Positions 42,693 to 52,591 of a DNA stretch of 64,000 nt are shown here, one piece after another (the stretch's first letter is position 1; the number at the start of each line of letters is the position of its first letter). The stretch spans positions 1-64,000 of the forward strand of contig CAMVGU010000016.1 of NCBI GenBank assembly GCA_947167105.1, given 5' to 3'. Source of the DNA: an uncultured Selenomonas sp. (lineage in GTDB: Bacteria > Bacillota > Negativicutes > Selenomonadales > Selenomonadaceae). The position numbers and the translations under genes were made by a program. The notes under the pieces were generated by a model that ran no database searches, was not told the origin of the DNA, and saw only the letters and a program-made list of their open reading frames with translations.

Positions 42693-44339
42693 TTACAGGC
42701 TGATATGTGCTTCGTACTCACCGAAGACACCGCGCATCACATTGCAGATCTCGCCCAGTGTTGCATAGGTCTTGACTGCAGCCAGGATATGCGGCATGAG
42801 GTTCTCATTCTCATCCTCGCAAGCCTTCTTCAGGTCGGCCAGGGCAGCCTTCACGGCTTCGTTGTCACGGCCTGCCTTCATCTCATGCAGCTTCTTGACC
42901 TGCTTCTCACCGACGGAGGCGTCAACCTTCAGGAGGCCCTTGGGCGGCTCCTCCTCCACCTGGAACTTGTTCACGCCGACAATCGTGCGGGCGCCGGACT
43001 CGACGTCCATCTGCCACTTGTAGGCGCTGTCCTGGATTTCCTTCTGGATGTAACCCTTCTCGATAGCAGCCACAGCGCCGCCCATTTCGTCGATCTTCTT
43101 GATGTACTCCATCGCTTCTTTCTCGATGCGATCCGTCATGGCCTCGACGTAGTAAGAGCCTGCCAGCGGGTCGATGACATCGGCCAGGCCGCTCTCGTAA
43201 GCCACAATCTGCTGAGTACGGAGGGCAATCTGCACAGAAGCCTCGGAAGGCAGCGCTAGTGCCTCGTCGCGGGAGTTCGTATGCAGGGACTGAGTGCCGC
43301 CCATGACGGCAGCAGCAGTCTGCAGGGCAACACGGACAATATTGTTATCCGGCTGCTGGGCAGTCAGCATGGAACCGGCGGTCTGAGTATGGAAGCGGAG
43401 CATCATGGATTTCGGCTTCTCGGCATGGAAGCGGTCACGCATAATCTTCGCCCAGATGCGGCGGGAAGCGCGGAACTTCGCAACCTCCTCCAGCACGTTG
43501 TTATGAGCGTTCCAGAAGAAGGACAGACGGCCGGCGAAATCATCGACGTTCAGGCCGGCCTTGATAGCAGCCTCGACGTAGGCAATGCCGTCAGCAATCG
43601 TGAAGGCGATTTCCTGTGCAGCCGTAGAGCCGGCCTCACGGATGTGGTAGCCGGAGATGGAGATGGTGTTCCACTTCGGCACATTCTTCGAGCAATACTC
43701 AAAGATGTTGGTAATGAGGCGCATGGAGGGACGTGGCGGGAAGATGTAGGTGCCGCGTGCCGCATACTCCTTCAGGATATCATTCTGGATGGTACCTTTC
43801 AGCTGATCCGGAGACACGCCCTGCTTCTCAGCCACGGCAATATACATGGCAAGCAGCACGGAAGCCGGCGCATTGATGGTCATGGAGGTAGAAACCTTGC
43901 CAAGATCGATCTGGTCGAAAAGTTTCTCCATATCAGCCAGGGAATCAATGGCAACGCCAACCTTGCCAACCTCGCCCTCGGAAATCGGGTCATCGGAATC
44001 GTAGCCGATCTGGGTCGGAAGATCGAAGGCGCAGGACAGGCCCGTAGCACCATTCTCGATCAGCAGGCGGTAGCGCTTGTTGGACTCCTCAGCCGTAGAG
44101 AAACCAGCGTACATGCGCATCGTCCAGAAGCGGCCACGGTACATCGTCGGCTGTACGCCGCGGGTGTACGGGAACACGCCAGGGAAGCTGATCTCCTCAG
44201 CATAATCGTCACCCTTGATATCAAGTGGCGTATAGAGACGCTGCTCCGGCAGATGCGGGCGCTCCGGGAAACGGGCGATGGCCTTGGCTACGCTGGCCTC
44301 GTACTTCTCTTTCTCGGCTTGGATTTTCTCATTGCTCAT
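42693..44339 (-). CDS. mcmA1: Methylmalonyl-CoA mutase large (catalytic) subunit
   Basis: The 548-residue TIM-barrel subunit rearranges succinyl-CoA to (R)-methylmalonyl-CoA using adenosylcobalamin. Characteristic segments include [50 protein letters not shown] and [32 protein letters not shown] lies in the second half. The start [12 protein letters not shown] at 44339 is preceded by TAGGAGG; the track start at 44366 is too long. The cobalamin domain is in the next gene. It follows the CoA transferase gene by 82 nt. Confidence 0.95.
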   Translation of the reverse strand: MSNEKIQAEKEKYEASVAKAIARFPERPHLPEQRLYTPLDIKGDDYAEEISFPGVFPYTRGVQPTMYRGRFWTMRMYAGFSTAEESNKRYRLLIENGATGLSCAFDLPTQIGYDSDDPISEGEVGKVGVAIDSLADMEKLFDQIDLGKVSTSMTINAPASVLLAMYIAVAEKQGVSPDQLKGTIQNDILKEYAARGTYIFPPRPSMRLITNIFEYCSKNVPKWNTISISGYHIREAGSTAAQEIAFTIADGIAYVEAAIKAGLNVDDFAGRLSFFWNAHNNVLEEVAKFRASRRIWAKIMRDRFHAEKPKSMMLRFHTQTAGSMLTAQQPDNNIVRVALQTAAAVMGGTQSLHTNSRDEALALPSEASVQIALRTQQIVAYESGLADVIDPLAGSYYVEAMTDRIEKEAMEYIKKIDEMGGAVAAIEKGYIQKEIQDSAYKWQMDVESGARTIVGVNKFQVEEEPPKGLLKVDASVGEKQVKKLHEMKAGRDNEAVKAALADLKKACEDENENLMPHILAAVKTYATLGEICNVMRGVFGEYEAHISL

Positions 44340-44421
44340 GATTTTTCCTCCTACCAGGTATTTCATTCAGATAGACCGCATGAGACGGATAACGCCCCCG
44401 CAGCCTTTATCTTTTTAAATC

Positions 44422-45921
44422 TCAGCGCATGGAGCCTGTCTCGAGGAATCTCTCGTGGAACGAAAGGGCTTCCTTCAGGATATGCGGTGTATGGGCATTC
44501 TTTGTAGCCGTCACGGCACGGTTGTAATAATCCAGCAACATGGGCCTGTAGTCAGGATGGGCACAGTTATTGATAATCTCAAGCGCACGGGCGTGGGGTG
44601 CCAGGCCGCGCAAGTCAGCAATGCCCTGCTCGGTGATGATGATATCAACATCATGCTCCGTGTGGTCGATGTGAGAGCACATCGGCACCACAGAGGATAT
44701 CTTGCCGTCCTTCGCCACAGAGGGTGTGTAGAAGATGGTCAGGAAAGCGTTGCGGGCGAAGTCGCCGCTGCCGCCGATGCCGTTCATCATCTTCGTGCCC
44801 GCGATATGGGTCGAATTCACATTGCCGTAAATATCCACCTCAATGGCTGTATTCATGGCTATGACACCAATGCGGCGCACGACTTCCGGCGAGTTGGAAA
44901 TTTCCTCCGGGCGGAGCAGCAGGTACTTCTTGTACTTGGCCACATCCTTGTAGAAGCGAGCCATGCCCTCCGGCGACGGCGAGAAGGCCGTGCCCGAAGC
45001 AAACTTCAGCTTGCCCGCGTCGATAAGGTCGAGCATGCCGTCCTGAATGACCTCAGTGTAGACCGACAAATCCTCCAGATCGGAATCCACAAACCCGGCC
45101 ATGACTGCGTTGGCCACATTGCCGACACCGGACTGCAGGGGCAGCAGGTTCTTCGGCATATGCCCGGCCGCGACTTCCTTCTTCAGGAATTCCAGGGTGA
45201 ACTCACTCATCTTCTTGGAATTATCATCAATAGCGGAGAGCGGGCGGGTATGGTCAGGCACGTCGCAAGGAACGATGTACTTAATCTTCTCCGGCGTGCA
45301 GGGAATGTACGACGTACCAACGCGGTCATCTGCCTTGACGATAGGAATGGGCAGACGATTGGGCGGGTCCAGCGGCACATACACATCATGCATGCCCTCC
45401 AGTTCCAGGGGCTGGGTCGTATTCACCTCGACTATGACCACATCAGCCTGTTGCACGTAGGAAGCTGTATTGCCCAGGGAAGTTGTCGGGATAAGGTTGC
45501 CCTCCTCCGTAATCGCGCAGACCTCCACAAGTGCCACATCCACTTTGCCCAGGTAGCCGTAACGACCAAGCTGGGCGGACTCGGACAGATGCAGATCAAG
45601 GTACTCAACCGAGCCGTCATTGATTTCGTTGCGCAGGATCTTGTCCGTCTGATAAGGCAGACGCCCCTTGATGCCATGCACCTCAGCCAGTGCATCATCA
45701 AGCTCCGGCCCTGTAGAAGCACCTGTCCAGATGTTCACCGTGAACGGTTCCTTCTTCATGCGTTCAGCCAGCGCCAGAGGCACCGCTTTCGGGTAGCCCG
45801 AGGCCGTAAAGCCGCTGCAGGCCACATTCATGCCTGGCTTGAAGAAAGCAGCCGCTTCCTCTGCCGTGACAATCTTCTCCTGCAGTGCCTTGTTCTTCAC
45901 GCGATCGAGAATATCAATCAT
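44422..45921 (-). CDS. scpC: Acetyl-CoA hydrolase/transferase family, likely propionyl-CoA:succinate CoA transferase
   Basis: The 499-residue class I CoA transferase (cat1/scpC type) would pass CoA from propionyl-CoA to succinate, releasing propionate and priming the mutase. Motifs include GMNVACSGFTASGYPKAVP at the N-terminus and VDIYGNVNSTHIAG. The region GGSGDFARNAF lies near 385, and the active-site glutamate is expected in TEQGIADLRGLAPHARA. It heads the propionate operon. Succinate specificity follows from context; an acetyl-CoA-specific enzyme cannot be excluded. Confidence 0.88.
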   Translation of the reverse strand: MIDILDRVKNKALQEKIVTAEEAAAFFKPGMNVACSGFTASGYPKAVPLALAERMKKEPFTVNIWTGASTGPELDDALAEVHGIKGRLPYQTDKILRNEINDGSVEYLDLHLSESAQLGRYGYLGKVDVALVEVCAITEEGNLIPTTSLGNTASYVQQADVVIVEVNTTQPLELEGMHDVYVPLDPPNRLPIPIVKADDRVGTSYIPCTPEKIKYIVPCDVPDHTRPLSAIDDNSKKMSEFTLEFLKKEVAAGHMPKNLLPLQSGVGNVANAVMAGFVDSDLEDLSVYTEVIQDGMLDLIDAGKLKFASGTAFSPSPEGMARFYKDVAKYKKYLLLRPEEISNSPEVVRRIGVIAMNTAIEVDIYGNVNSTHIAGTKMMNGIGGSGDFARNAFLTIFYTPSVAKDGKISSVVPMCSHIDHTEHDVDIIITEQGIADLRGLAPHARALEIINNCAHPDYRPMLLDYYNRAVTATKNAHTPHILKEALSFHERFLETGSMR

Positions 45922-46042
45922 CGGGAATCCTCCTTACTGGTTACCGGGGCACAATAACGCTAGGTTATGACAGTCATTGTTCATAAGTATAGCTTATCGT
46001 ACCAACATATAAAAATTATGTTCCAGCTATTAGAATAGCACG

Positions 46043-46079
46043 AAAAAAAAACGCCGTCAAGCCTTGACTTGACAGCGTT
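46043..46079 (-). terminator. Terminator of the valS-folC-ligase-rex unit
   Basis: 12-bp stem AACGCTGTCAAG / CTTGACGGCGTT (one G-U or mismatch) with a 6-nt loop and a T8 tract on the minus strand, shortly after the rex stop. The rest of the 45922-46042 gap holds the scpC leader. Confidence 0.85.
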
Positions 46080-46100
46080 CAGCGTTTTTTGTGACACTCT

Positions 46101-46751
46101 TCACGTTCTTGTAAGATAATAAGACAGGCTGGAGAGTCCGATGGACAAATCTTCATTGACAATGTGCATTGTCTCCGGCACCTGCATCTTGATGGGCGCA
46201 AAATTCCATATGCCCTGGACACCGGCCTCCACCAGCTCATCCGCGACACCCTGGGCAAAAGCCGCCGGAACCGCGATAATGCCTATATGGATCTTGCGCT
46301 GCCTGACGATTTCCCTGATGCGGCGGCTGTCCTCCACTTTCACATGGTTCACCACCGTACCGATGACATGGGGGTCCTGATCAAAAAGCGCCACCAGGTT
46401 GAAACCAAGAGCCACGAAATTCTGATAGTTAGCCAGGGCTGCCCCCAGATGGCCTATACCGACCACTGCAATGTTCCAATGGTTATCCAGGCCCAGAATG
46501 TTGCCTACATTATGCTTCAGCTCATTCACATAGTAACCTACGCCCTTTTTGCCAAACTGTCCGAAGGAAGCCAGGTCCTTGCGGATCTGCTCCGGCGTAA
46601 TGCCAAGCCTGCGACCCAGCTCATCAGAGGAGATTATGTCCCTGCCCTCGTCCTGTACCAGCCGAAGCGTGCGGAAATACAGCGGCAGGCGGTCAATGGT
46701 TGCACCGGAAATGCCGCCCTGCCCTTTAGTTTTCACTGCCACCGGATTCAC
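46101..46751 (-). CDS. rex: Redox-sensing transcriptional repressor Rex
   Basis: The 216-residue repressor has an N-terminal winged helix (about 15-85, TIDRLPLYFRTLRLV and SSDELGRRLGITPEQIRKDLASFG) and a Rossmann domain with VVGIGHLGAALA (about 95-106). A C-terminal swapped helix follows (LSSLSYYLT). Rex senses NADH/NAD+ and controls fermentation genes. It overlaps the O-antigen ligase gene by 26 nt and lies directly upstream of the propionate operon, which makes that operon a natural candidate target. Confidence 0.95.
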   Translation of the reverse strand: MNPVAVKTKGQGGISGATIDRLPLYFRTLRLVQDEGRDIISSDELGRRLGITPEQIRKDLASFGQFGKKGVGYYVNELKHNVGNILGLDNHWNIAVVGIGHLGAALANYQNFVALGFNLVALFDQDPHVIGTVVNHVKVEDSRRIREIVRQRKIHIGIIAVPAAFAQGVADELVEAGVQGIWNFAPIKMQVPETMHIVNEDLSIGLSSLSYYLTRT

Positions 46752-48180
46752 CCTCCTCCACAGGCAATGCCTGCATCAGCATTAACACCCCGGTCAATGC
46801 AGCCATCAGCCACAGCAACATGGATGTAGGTATGTTGAACAGCAAATCATCTGTCAGCCCGTTCAGCGCCACCGAGACCAGTGCCAGCCCTAAGCCCAGC
46901 GCACAGCCCGACAGCAGCCGCTGTTCCGGCCAGTATAGCGCAAGTTTCCAGAACTGCCGTGCCTGGCGCGGCATCTGTGCTTCAAGGGAGCGCACGACCT
47001 CCGCCAGCTCTGCATCGGCAGCCCCCTGGCTCAGCGTGAAGGGCCCCGGCAGCAGCAGAGGCTCATTCGGCGCCTCAAAGCGTGCGCTGAAAGCCAGCCA
47101 AATCGTGCCAAAGAAGAACCAGCAAAAAGCCAGCATCCCCGGCAGCCCGATTTCAGCGGCATAGTTCAGATAAACATTATGGGCATGCACGATCAACACG
47201 GGTGCCCCCTGCAAGTAGAAGTCATACTCGGGGTAGACCATATAATAAGCTCCCCAGCCGATTCCCAGAAAAGGATGATCCTGAATCATCGCCACCGTGC
47301 TTTCCCACAGGGCCATACGCATCTCCATGGAGGTATCAACCTTCGTGAATACCGAAAGTACGCGGTCGTAGAGCACCGGGTCAGCCAGCAGCGCCACAGC
47401 CGCCACACCGGCGCAGCCGGCCAGCACACGCCAGTCCCGGAAAACGCCGTACACTGCTATGATGATGGCAATCACCAGCAGGGCGCCCCGCGCGTAAGTC
47501 ATTGCCAGACATGCCACCCCTAAGAGCATCAGCGCCCCCATCAGGATACGCTGCTCCTTGGAGCCGCTTCTCACCAGAAGTCCGAAGGCCATGCAGATAA
47601 CGATATCCAGGTAGCCGGCCAGGATATTCGGATTTTCCCAGGTGGAGAACACGCGTTTCTTCAGCTCGGGGAAGGCATCGCCGTCCACCCATTTCATGGA
47701 GGCGGTATCAATGCCAAAGATGAATTGGTAGAAGCCGTAGAGAATCACCAGCACAGCCGCCGCAGCGCTGACAGCCAGCAGTTTTTTCACCTGCTGGCGC
47801 TCACGCAGCACCTGTCCTGCCAGGATATAGGTCAGCACATAAACGCCCACCAGATTATAGTAATTGTACAGGCTGAAATTCCTGTCCGGAGAAACCAATA
47901 CAGATGCCGCGCCGATTAACGCGAACAGGGTTGCCGGCACATCCAGCGGCAAATGACGGAATTTGAAATTCTTATCTATGCAGAAGCGTATCAGCAGCAG
48001 GACGACACCGGCCAGCAGCGCAATGGTCGCCCCCGTCGGCCACAGAGCCAGCAGAAATGCCTCCACCAGAAGCGCCGTCTGTGTCCAGCTGGCAAAACGC
48101 TGACACCACCGTTCGTGGGCAGCCTCCTTGCGCCTGGCCTTGACCTCATCTGCCAGCGACTTATCCGTCACCTCAGGCAT
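46726..48180 (-). CDS. O-antigen ligase / Wzy-type membrane protein
   Basis: The 484-residue membrane protein with 10-12 hydrophobic segments has the Wzy_C signature with GIGWGAYYMVYPEYDF and VHAHNVYLNYAAEIGLPG (HNxYLxxxxExG, about 318-335). Family members ligate or polymerise surface glycans on the periplasmic face. A charged N-terminus (KARRKEAAHERW) precedes the first helix. It overlaps folC by 8 nt and rex by 26 nt, an unexpected place for a glycan enzyme. Whether it acts on LPS, S-layer glycan or another polymer is open. Confidence 0.82.
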   Translation of the reverse strand: MPEVTDKSLADEVKARRKEAAHERWCQRFASWTQTALLVEAFLLALWPTGATIALLAGVVLLLIRFCIDKNFKFRHLPLDVPATLFALIGAASVLVSPDRNFSLYNYYNLVGVYVLTYILAGQVLRERQQVKKLLAVSAAAAVLVILYGFYQFIFGIDTASMKWVDGDAFPELKKRVFSTWENPNILAGYLDIVICMAFGLLVRSGSKEQRILMGALMLLGVACLAMTYARGALLVIAIIIAVYGVFRDWRVLAGCAGVAAVALLADPVLYDRVLSVFTKVDTSMEMRMALWESTVAMIQDHPFLGIGWGAYYMVYPEYDFYLQGAPVLIVHAHNVYLNYAAEIGLPGMLAFCWFFFGTIWLAFSARFEAPNEPLLLPGPFTLSQGAADAELAEVVRSLEAQMPRQARQFWKLALYWPEQRLLSGCALGLGLALVSVALNGLTDDLLFNIPTSMLLWLMAALTGVLMLMQALPVEEGESGGSEN

Positions 48181-49510
48181 CCACCGCGCACCGTCCTTTC
48201 TGTATCAGATACTCCCGCACATCGCCTACCAGATACAGTGACCCGGATGCCACCAGCAGCCGCTTGCCTGCTGCCAGTTCCAGGGCACGGTCAGCGGCCT
48301 CGTAAGGATCGGCAACGGCCTCCACATGCTGCACCCGCCCCAGGATGCGCTGGGCCAAATCCTCAGGCGGCTCTGCGCGCCTGGAAGCAGGTCGCGTCAC
48401 AACAACGGTATCATTCGGACGCAGCAGAATATCAATAATTTCCTCGATGGCTTTATCGTGCAATATCCCCAGCAGGAACACCCGTTCCTGCACTGGGAAA
48501 TACTCAGCCAGGCTGCTGCGCAAGGCTCTGGCTCCGGCCGGATTATGAGCCCCATCCACAACAATATGCTGTTCTACCGGGCCGAGCTTCAGGCGCAGCA
48601 CCTCAAACCTGGCCGGCCAATCCACCAGCCGCAGCCCCTCCGCCGCAGTCTGGCGATCAATCCTCGGCTCTCCGTTGTGCAGCAGCGCCGTCGCCATAAT
48701 GGCACAGGCGGCATTCTGCCGCTGATGGTATCCCAAGAGGTGCAGATCAAAATCCAGGTTGGCAATCCCCAGGAGCTCAGAGCTGAAACTAAGGCTCTGG
48801 GTGCCACGCTCCGCATCGAACCCTCCCGGCTCCACTGTGAAATCTTCACCAAGCACAAAAATATCTGCATTCTTCGCCTCAGCCTGTGCGCGTATGATGT
48901 CAAGGGGCTCACCCGTGGCAGCAGTAACGACCGGCACACCCTCCTTGATGATGCCGGCCTTATGCTCTGCGACACCGGCCAAAGTTCCTCCGCAGCGATC
49001 GGCATGCTCTAAGCTCACATTCGTGATGACCGAGACTTCTGGCACTATGACATTGGTTGAGTCAAGCAGCCCTCCCAACCCAACCTCAATTACCGCGTAA
49101 TCCACCCGCTTCATTGCGAAATAGAAAAACGCCAGCGCCGTCAGCACCTCGAACTGTGTGGGACACTCATCCCCTTCCTGAACCATACGCTCCGCATAGG
49201 TCTTGATGGTCTCTACGCAATCAACAAACTCCTGCTCAGGTATATTTTGCCCATCCAGGCGAATCCGCTCCGTATAGCTGGTCAGATGCGGCGATGTATA
49301 CAGGCCGACATGCAAGCCAGACTGGCGCAATATCCGTGCCAGCATGGCAGAGGCAGACCCCTTGCCATTAGTCCCTGTCACATGTATGCTGCGATAGCGT
49401 TCCTGGGGCAAATCCAGTAATTCCAGCAGGCGCCTGATTCGCGACAGACCAAGCTTGATGCCAAATATTTCCAAGCTTTCAAGATAGCCCAGGGCTTCCT
49501 GATAAGTCAT
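48173..49510 (-). CDS. folC: Folylpolyglutamate synthase / dihydrofolate synthase
   Basis: FolC adds glutamates to folates and may make dihydrofolate. The 445 residues show the P-loop VTGTNGKGSASAML (about 44-57), the YTSPHLTSYTERIRLDG folate loop, the Omega loop EVGLGGLLDSTNVI, and VVDGAHNPAGARALRSSL in the C-terminal Mur ligase domain. I prefer ATG 49510 (GGGAG 8 nt upstream) over GTG 49516. It follows valS by 13 nt, an arrangement found widely in Firmicutes. Confidence 0.94.
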   Translation of the reverse strand: MTYQEALGYLESLEIFGIKLGLSRIRRLLELLDLPQERYRSIHVTGTNGKGSASAMLARILRQSGLHVGLYTSPHLTSYTERIRLDGQNIPEQEFVDCVETIKTYAERMVQEGDECPTQFEVLTALAFFYFAMKRVDYAVIEVGLGGLLDSTNVIVPEVSVITNVSLEHADRCGGTLAGVAEHKAGIIKEGVPVVTAATGEPLDIIRAQAEAKNADIFVLGEDFTVEPGGFDAERGTQSLSFSSELLGIANLDFDLHLLGYHQRQNAACAIMATALLHNGEPRIDRQTAAEGLRLVDWPARFEVLRLKLGPVEQHIVVDGAHNPAGARALRSSLAEYFPVQERVFLLGILHDKAIEEIIDILLRPNDTVVVTRPASRRAEPPEDLAQRILGRVQHVEAVADPYEAADRALELAAGKRLLVASGSLYLVGDVREYLIQKGRCAVDA

Positions 49511-49523
49511 GCCCACAGCTCCC

Positions 49524-52202
49524 TCACCTCAATTTTTCCAAGTCAGCCAGACGGGCCTCCAGAGCACGCCGCTGCTCCTCCAGGCCGGAAAGCTTCTCAC
49601 GCTCGCCAGCCACAACCTCAGCCGGAGCCTTGGCCAGGAACTTCTCGTTCGCAAGCTTCTTGGAAGTACCCAGAATAACCTTTGCCAGCTTATCAAGCTC
49701 TTTAGTCAGGCGGGCGCTCTCCTTATCCACATCAATCAAGCCCTTCAGCGGCAGATAGACTTCGACACCTGCTGCCACACCTGCCATGGCATTCTCCGGC
49801 TTGGCCGCGCCAACGGCCAGCAGCGTCACTGGCTCAGCCGCCGCCAGTGTCTGTATGTAGCTTTCATTGGCCGCAACCACGGAGCGCAATTTCTCATCAG
49901 CAACGCCCAGAATAACTTCGCTCTTATGTCCAGGTGCCACACCTACCTCTGCCCGCAGGTTGCGTGCAGTCTTGATGACCTCCATAACCGCAGTCATTTC
50001 CGCTTCAGCCGTCTTATCAATGCGGCTCTCATCAAGATCCAGGCTCGGCCAGTCAGCCACCATGATGCTCTTTACCCTCTCATCATGGGGCACCTTCTGC
50101 CAGATTTCCTCGGTCAGGAACGGCATGAAGGGATGCAGCAGGCGCAATGTGCGCTCCAGCACATAGGACAGTACATAGATAGCCGTATGACGGGCGCGCT
50201 CATTTTCCTTATCGTAGAGGCGAGCCTTGGTCAGCTCGATATACCAGTCGCAGAACTCATTCCAGATAAATTCGTAAATCATACGGCCGGCTTCGCCCAG
50301 CTCGAATTTATCAAGGTTCTCCGTCACGCCCTTGGCAGTCTGGGTGTAGCGGGACAGTATCCAGCGGTCGGCCAGGGTCAAATCCTCATCTGTCGGTACA
50401 AAGGTCTTATCATAGCCCTCGCCCTGAATATTCATCAGCATATAGCGGGATGCGTTCCAAATCTTATTCGCAAAGTTACGGGAGCTCTCCACCCGTTCCC
50501 AATAGAAGCGCATATCATTGCCCGGCGTATTGCCGGTAATCAGCATGAAACGCAGGGTATCCGCACCGTATTTCTCGATGACCTCCAAAGGATCAATGCC
50601 GTTGCCCAGGGACTTGGACATCTTGCGGCCCTGGCTGTCGCGCACGAGGCCATGAATGAACACATGGCGGAAGGGGATATCCTTGCCAAACTCCAGGCCC
50701 ATCATGACCATACGCGCCACCCAGAAGAAAATAATATCGTAGCCCGTAACCAGCGTAGCCGTAGGATAGAAATGCTTCAGTTCCTCTGTCTCATCCGGCC
50801 AGCCCAAGGTCTCGAAAGGCCAGAGTCCGGAAGAAAACCAGGTATCCAGCACATCTTCGTCCTGGCAGATGTGCTGACTGTGGCAGTGGGGGCACTCAGT
50901 GAGGTCAGTGCGGGAGACGGAGGTCTCGCCGCAATCCTCACAGTACCATGCAGGTATGCGGTGGCCCCACCAGAGCTGGCGGGAAATGCACCAATCGCGG
51001 ATATTTTCCAGCCAGTTTTCGTAAATCTTCGTGAAGCGGGAGGGCACAAACTCAATCCGCCCGTCCCGTACTGCCTCGATGGCGGGCCTTGCCAGGCTCT
51101 CCATCTTCACAAACCACTGCTTGGAAACCAGGGGCTCAATGGTGGAATGACAGCGGGAGCAGTGGCCGACAGCGTGCTCATGTTCCTCAACTGAGACCAG
51201 CACCCCCGTTTCCTCCAGCTCCTTGACCAGTGCCTTGCGGCATTCATAGCGATCCATGCCCTCGTATTTGCCTGCGCCTTCCAGCATATGGCCATCATTG
51301 CCGATGACCTTGACCTGCTCCAAATTATGGCGCAGGCCCATCTCGAAGTCATTGGGGTCATGGGCCGGCGTAACCTTAACAGCACCCGTGCCGAACTCCT
51401 TGTCCACATACTCATCTGCAAAAAGCGGAATACGGCGGTTCACGATAGGCAGGATCAGCGTCTTGCCGATCAAATCCTTATAGCGCTCATCATCCGGGTG
51501 GACTGCGACACCGGTATCGCCAAACATTGTCTCAGGACGGGTCGTGGCTATCTCAACATATCTATCCTCGCCTTCAATCTGATAGCGCAGGTGCCACAGA
51601 TGCCCCTGCTCCGTCTCATGCTCCACCTCGATATCAGAAATGGCGGTATTGCAGGAGGGACACCAGTTCGTAATGCGCGTGCCCTGATAGATGAGCCCTT
51701 TTTCATACAGACTTACAAAGACCTCACGCACTGCACGAGAGCAGCCTTCGTCCATGGTGAAACGCTCACGCTCCCAGTCGCAGGAAGACCCCAGGGAGCG
51801 CAACTGGTACATGATGCGGCTGCCATACTGCTCCTTCCAGTCCCACACGCGTTCCAGGAATTTCTCACGCCCAAGCTCATAGCGGTTTGTGCCTTCTTCA
51901 CGGAGAGTTCCCTCAACCTTGGCCTGGGTAGCAATGCCTGCATGGTCACAGCCCGGTACCCAGGTTGTATTAAAGCCCTGCATGCGATGGTAGCGAATCA
52001 GAATGTCCTGCAGCGTCTCGTCCAGGGCATGACCCATATGCAGCTGTCCCGTGACATTCGGCGGCGGTATCACCATGCTGTAGGGCTGTTTGCTCCTATC
52101 TACTTCTGCATGAAAAAACTTATTTTCTTCCCAGAACTGATACCATTTCTTCTCAAAGGACTGCGGGTCATAGACCTTGGGGATATTCGTCTCCTCTGCC
52201 AT
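49524..52202 (-). CDS. valS: Valine-tRNA ligase
   Basis: The 892 residues match ValRS. There is HMGH (about 55-58) in [16 protein letters not shown], a large CP1 editing domain (about 190-340, [17 protein letters not shown]) and [15 protein letters not shown]. An anticodon-binding helical domain and a C-terminal coiled-coil arm follow ([23 protein letters not shown]). It is the first gene of a valS-folC-ligase-rex transcript. The start ATG lies 24 nt downstream of an intrinsic terminator in a long leader, suggesting attenuation control. Confidence 0.96.
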   Translation of the reverse strand: MAEETNIPKVYDPQSFEKKWYQFWEENKFFHAEVDRSKQPYSMVIPPPNVTGQLHMGHALDETLQDILIRYHRMQGFNTTWVPGCDHAGIATQAKVEGTLREEGTNRYELGREKFLERVWDWKEQYGSRIMYQLRSLGSSCDWERERFTMDEGCSRAVREVFVSLYEKGLIYQGTRITNWCPSCNTAISDIEVEHETEQGHLWHLRYQIEGEDRYVEIATTRPETMFGDTGVAVHPDDERYKDLIGKTLILPIVNRRIPLFADEYVDKEFGTGAVKVTPAHDPNDFEMGLRHNLEQVKVIGNDGHMLEGAGKYEGMDRYECRKALVKELEETGVLVSVEEHEHAVGHCSRCHSTIEPLVSKQWFVKMESLARPAIEAVRDGRIEFVPSRFTKIYENWLENIRDWCISRQLWWGHRIPAWYCEDCGETSVSRTDLTECPHCHSQHICQDEDVLDTWFSSGLWPFETLGWPDETEELKHFYPTATLVTGYDIIFFWVARMVMMGLEFGKDIPFRHVFIHGLVRDSQGRKMSKSLGNGIDPLEVIEKYGADTLRFMLITGNTPGNDMRFYWERVESSRNFANKIWNASRYMLMNIQGEGYDKTFVPTDEDLTLADRWILSRYTQTAKGVTENLDKFELGEAGRMIYEFIWNEFCDWYIELTKARLYDKENERARHTAIYVLSYVLERTLRLLHPFMPFLTEEIWQKVPHDERVKSIMVADWPSLDLDESRIDKTAEAEMTAVMEVIKTARNLRAEVGVAPGHKSEVILGVADEKLRSVVAANESYIQTLAAAEPVTLLAVGAAKPENAMAGVAAGVEVYLPLKGLIDVDKESARLTKELDKLAKVILGTSKKLANEKFLAKAPAEVVAGEREKLSGLEEQRRALEARLADLEKLR

Positions 52203-52226
52203 CTTACGGCTCCTTCCTGCACTTGC

Positions 52227-52264
52227 TCAAAAATAAACGCCCTCGCCCAAAGGACGAAGGCGTT
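52227..52264 (-). terminator. Intrinsic terminator (attenuator) in the valS leader
   Basis: On the minus strand AACGCCTTCGTCC-TTT-GGGCGAGGGCGTT forms a 13-bp stem with two G-U pairs, followed by TTTATTTTTG. It lies between the valS promoter and the valS RBS, so transcription must read through it to reach valS. The 5' arm can alternatively pair with GACGAAGACG in the upstream palindrome (52325-52334). Confidence 0.8.
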
Positions 52265-52269
52265 ATATA

Positions 52270-52425
52270 GGAACTGTAGACTTATAACCTAGACATCTTG
52301 CTGGTCTAAATCCGCGTGGATCTGCGTCTTCGTCAGTCGGCATAGCCCGCTATGCCTCCTTCCTCATCCTTGACCACACGAATTTATCCTCAGCAATCTT
52401 GTCTAGTTTATTTCGCTACAGTTCC
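52270..52425. repeat. 156-bp near-palindromic element in the valS leader
   Basis: The ends are perfect inverted 10-mers (GGAACTGTAG / CTACAGTTCC) and the centre is GGCATAGC-CC-GCTATGCC. Between them the arms share inverted blocks CTAGACA, TTGCTG and TAAATnCGnGTGG. The symmetry axis falls exactly mid-element at 52347/52348. It codes for nothing and looks like a MITE-type or large-hairpin repeat lying inside the valS leader. Confidence 0.8.
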
Positions 52426-52457
52426 ATAGTCTGATCGTCTCTTAGATATTCCCAAGA

Positions 52458-52486
52458 ATTTTACCATATAACAGTACAAAATGCAA
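52458..52486 (-). promoter_or_regulatory. Promoter of valS
   Basis: Minus-strand -35 TTGCAT (52481-52486), 17-bp spacer, -10 TAAAAT (52458-52463). It gives a leader of roughly 250 nt containing the palindrome and attenuator. Confidence 0.65.
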
Positions 52487-52531
52487 TTCACGGACAGTTC
52501 AGGTCAATACCTGCAATTTCCAACAGAAAAA

Positions 52532-52560
52532 GCCCTCATCTTATGGATAAGGGCCATCTG
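52532..52560 (-). terminator. Terminator of the DapF-like gene
   Basis: Minus-strand stem GCCCTTATC / GATGAGGGC (one U-G pair) with a CATAA loop and a T5 tract, about 35 nt past the stop at 52592. Confidence 0.75.
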
Positions 52561-52591
52561 CTCTCCCCGTAGCTCAGGACAAGCACTTCCA

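Noticed and set aside
45955-45964. Third copy of the 86-bp dispersed repeat upstream of scpC
   Set aside because: Only a 10-mer (CTAGCGTTAT on the minus strand) matches the repeat end; the hairpin core is missing, so chance cannot be excluded.
45922-46042. Canonical Rex box or cobalamin riboswitch upstream of scpC/mutase genes
   Set aside because: No TTGTGAnnnnnnTCACAA-like site and no B12-box-like sequence seen; only a loose TTATGA/TCATAA pair with a 10-nt spacer.
52203-52460. T-box riboswitch upstream of valS
   Set aside because: The terminator is present, but I found no T-box sequence (GGTGGNACCGCG type) or AGTA/GNUG-like Stem I motifs on the minus strand; a palindrome occupies the space instead.
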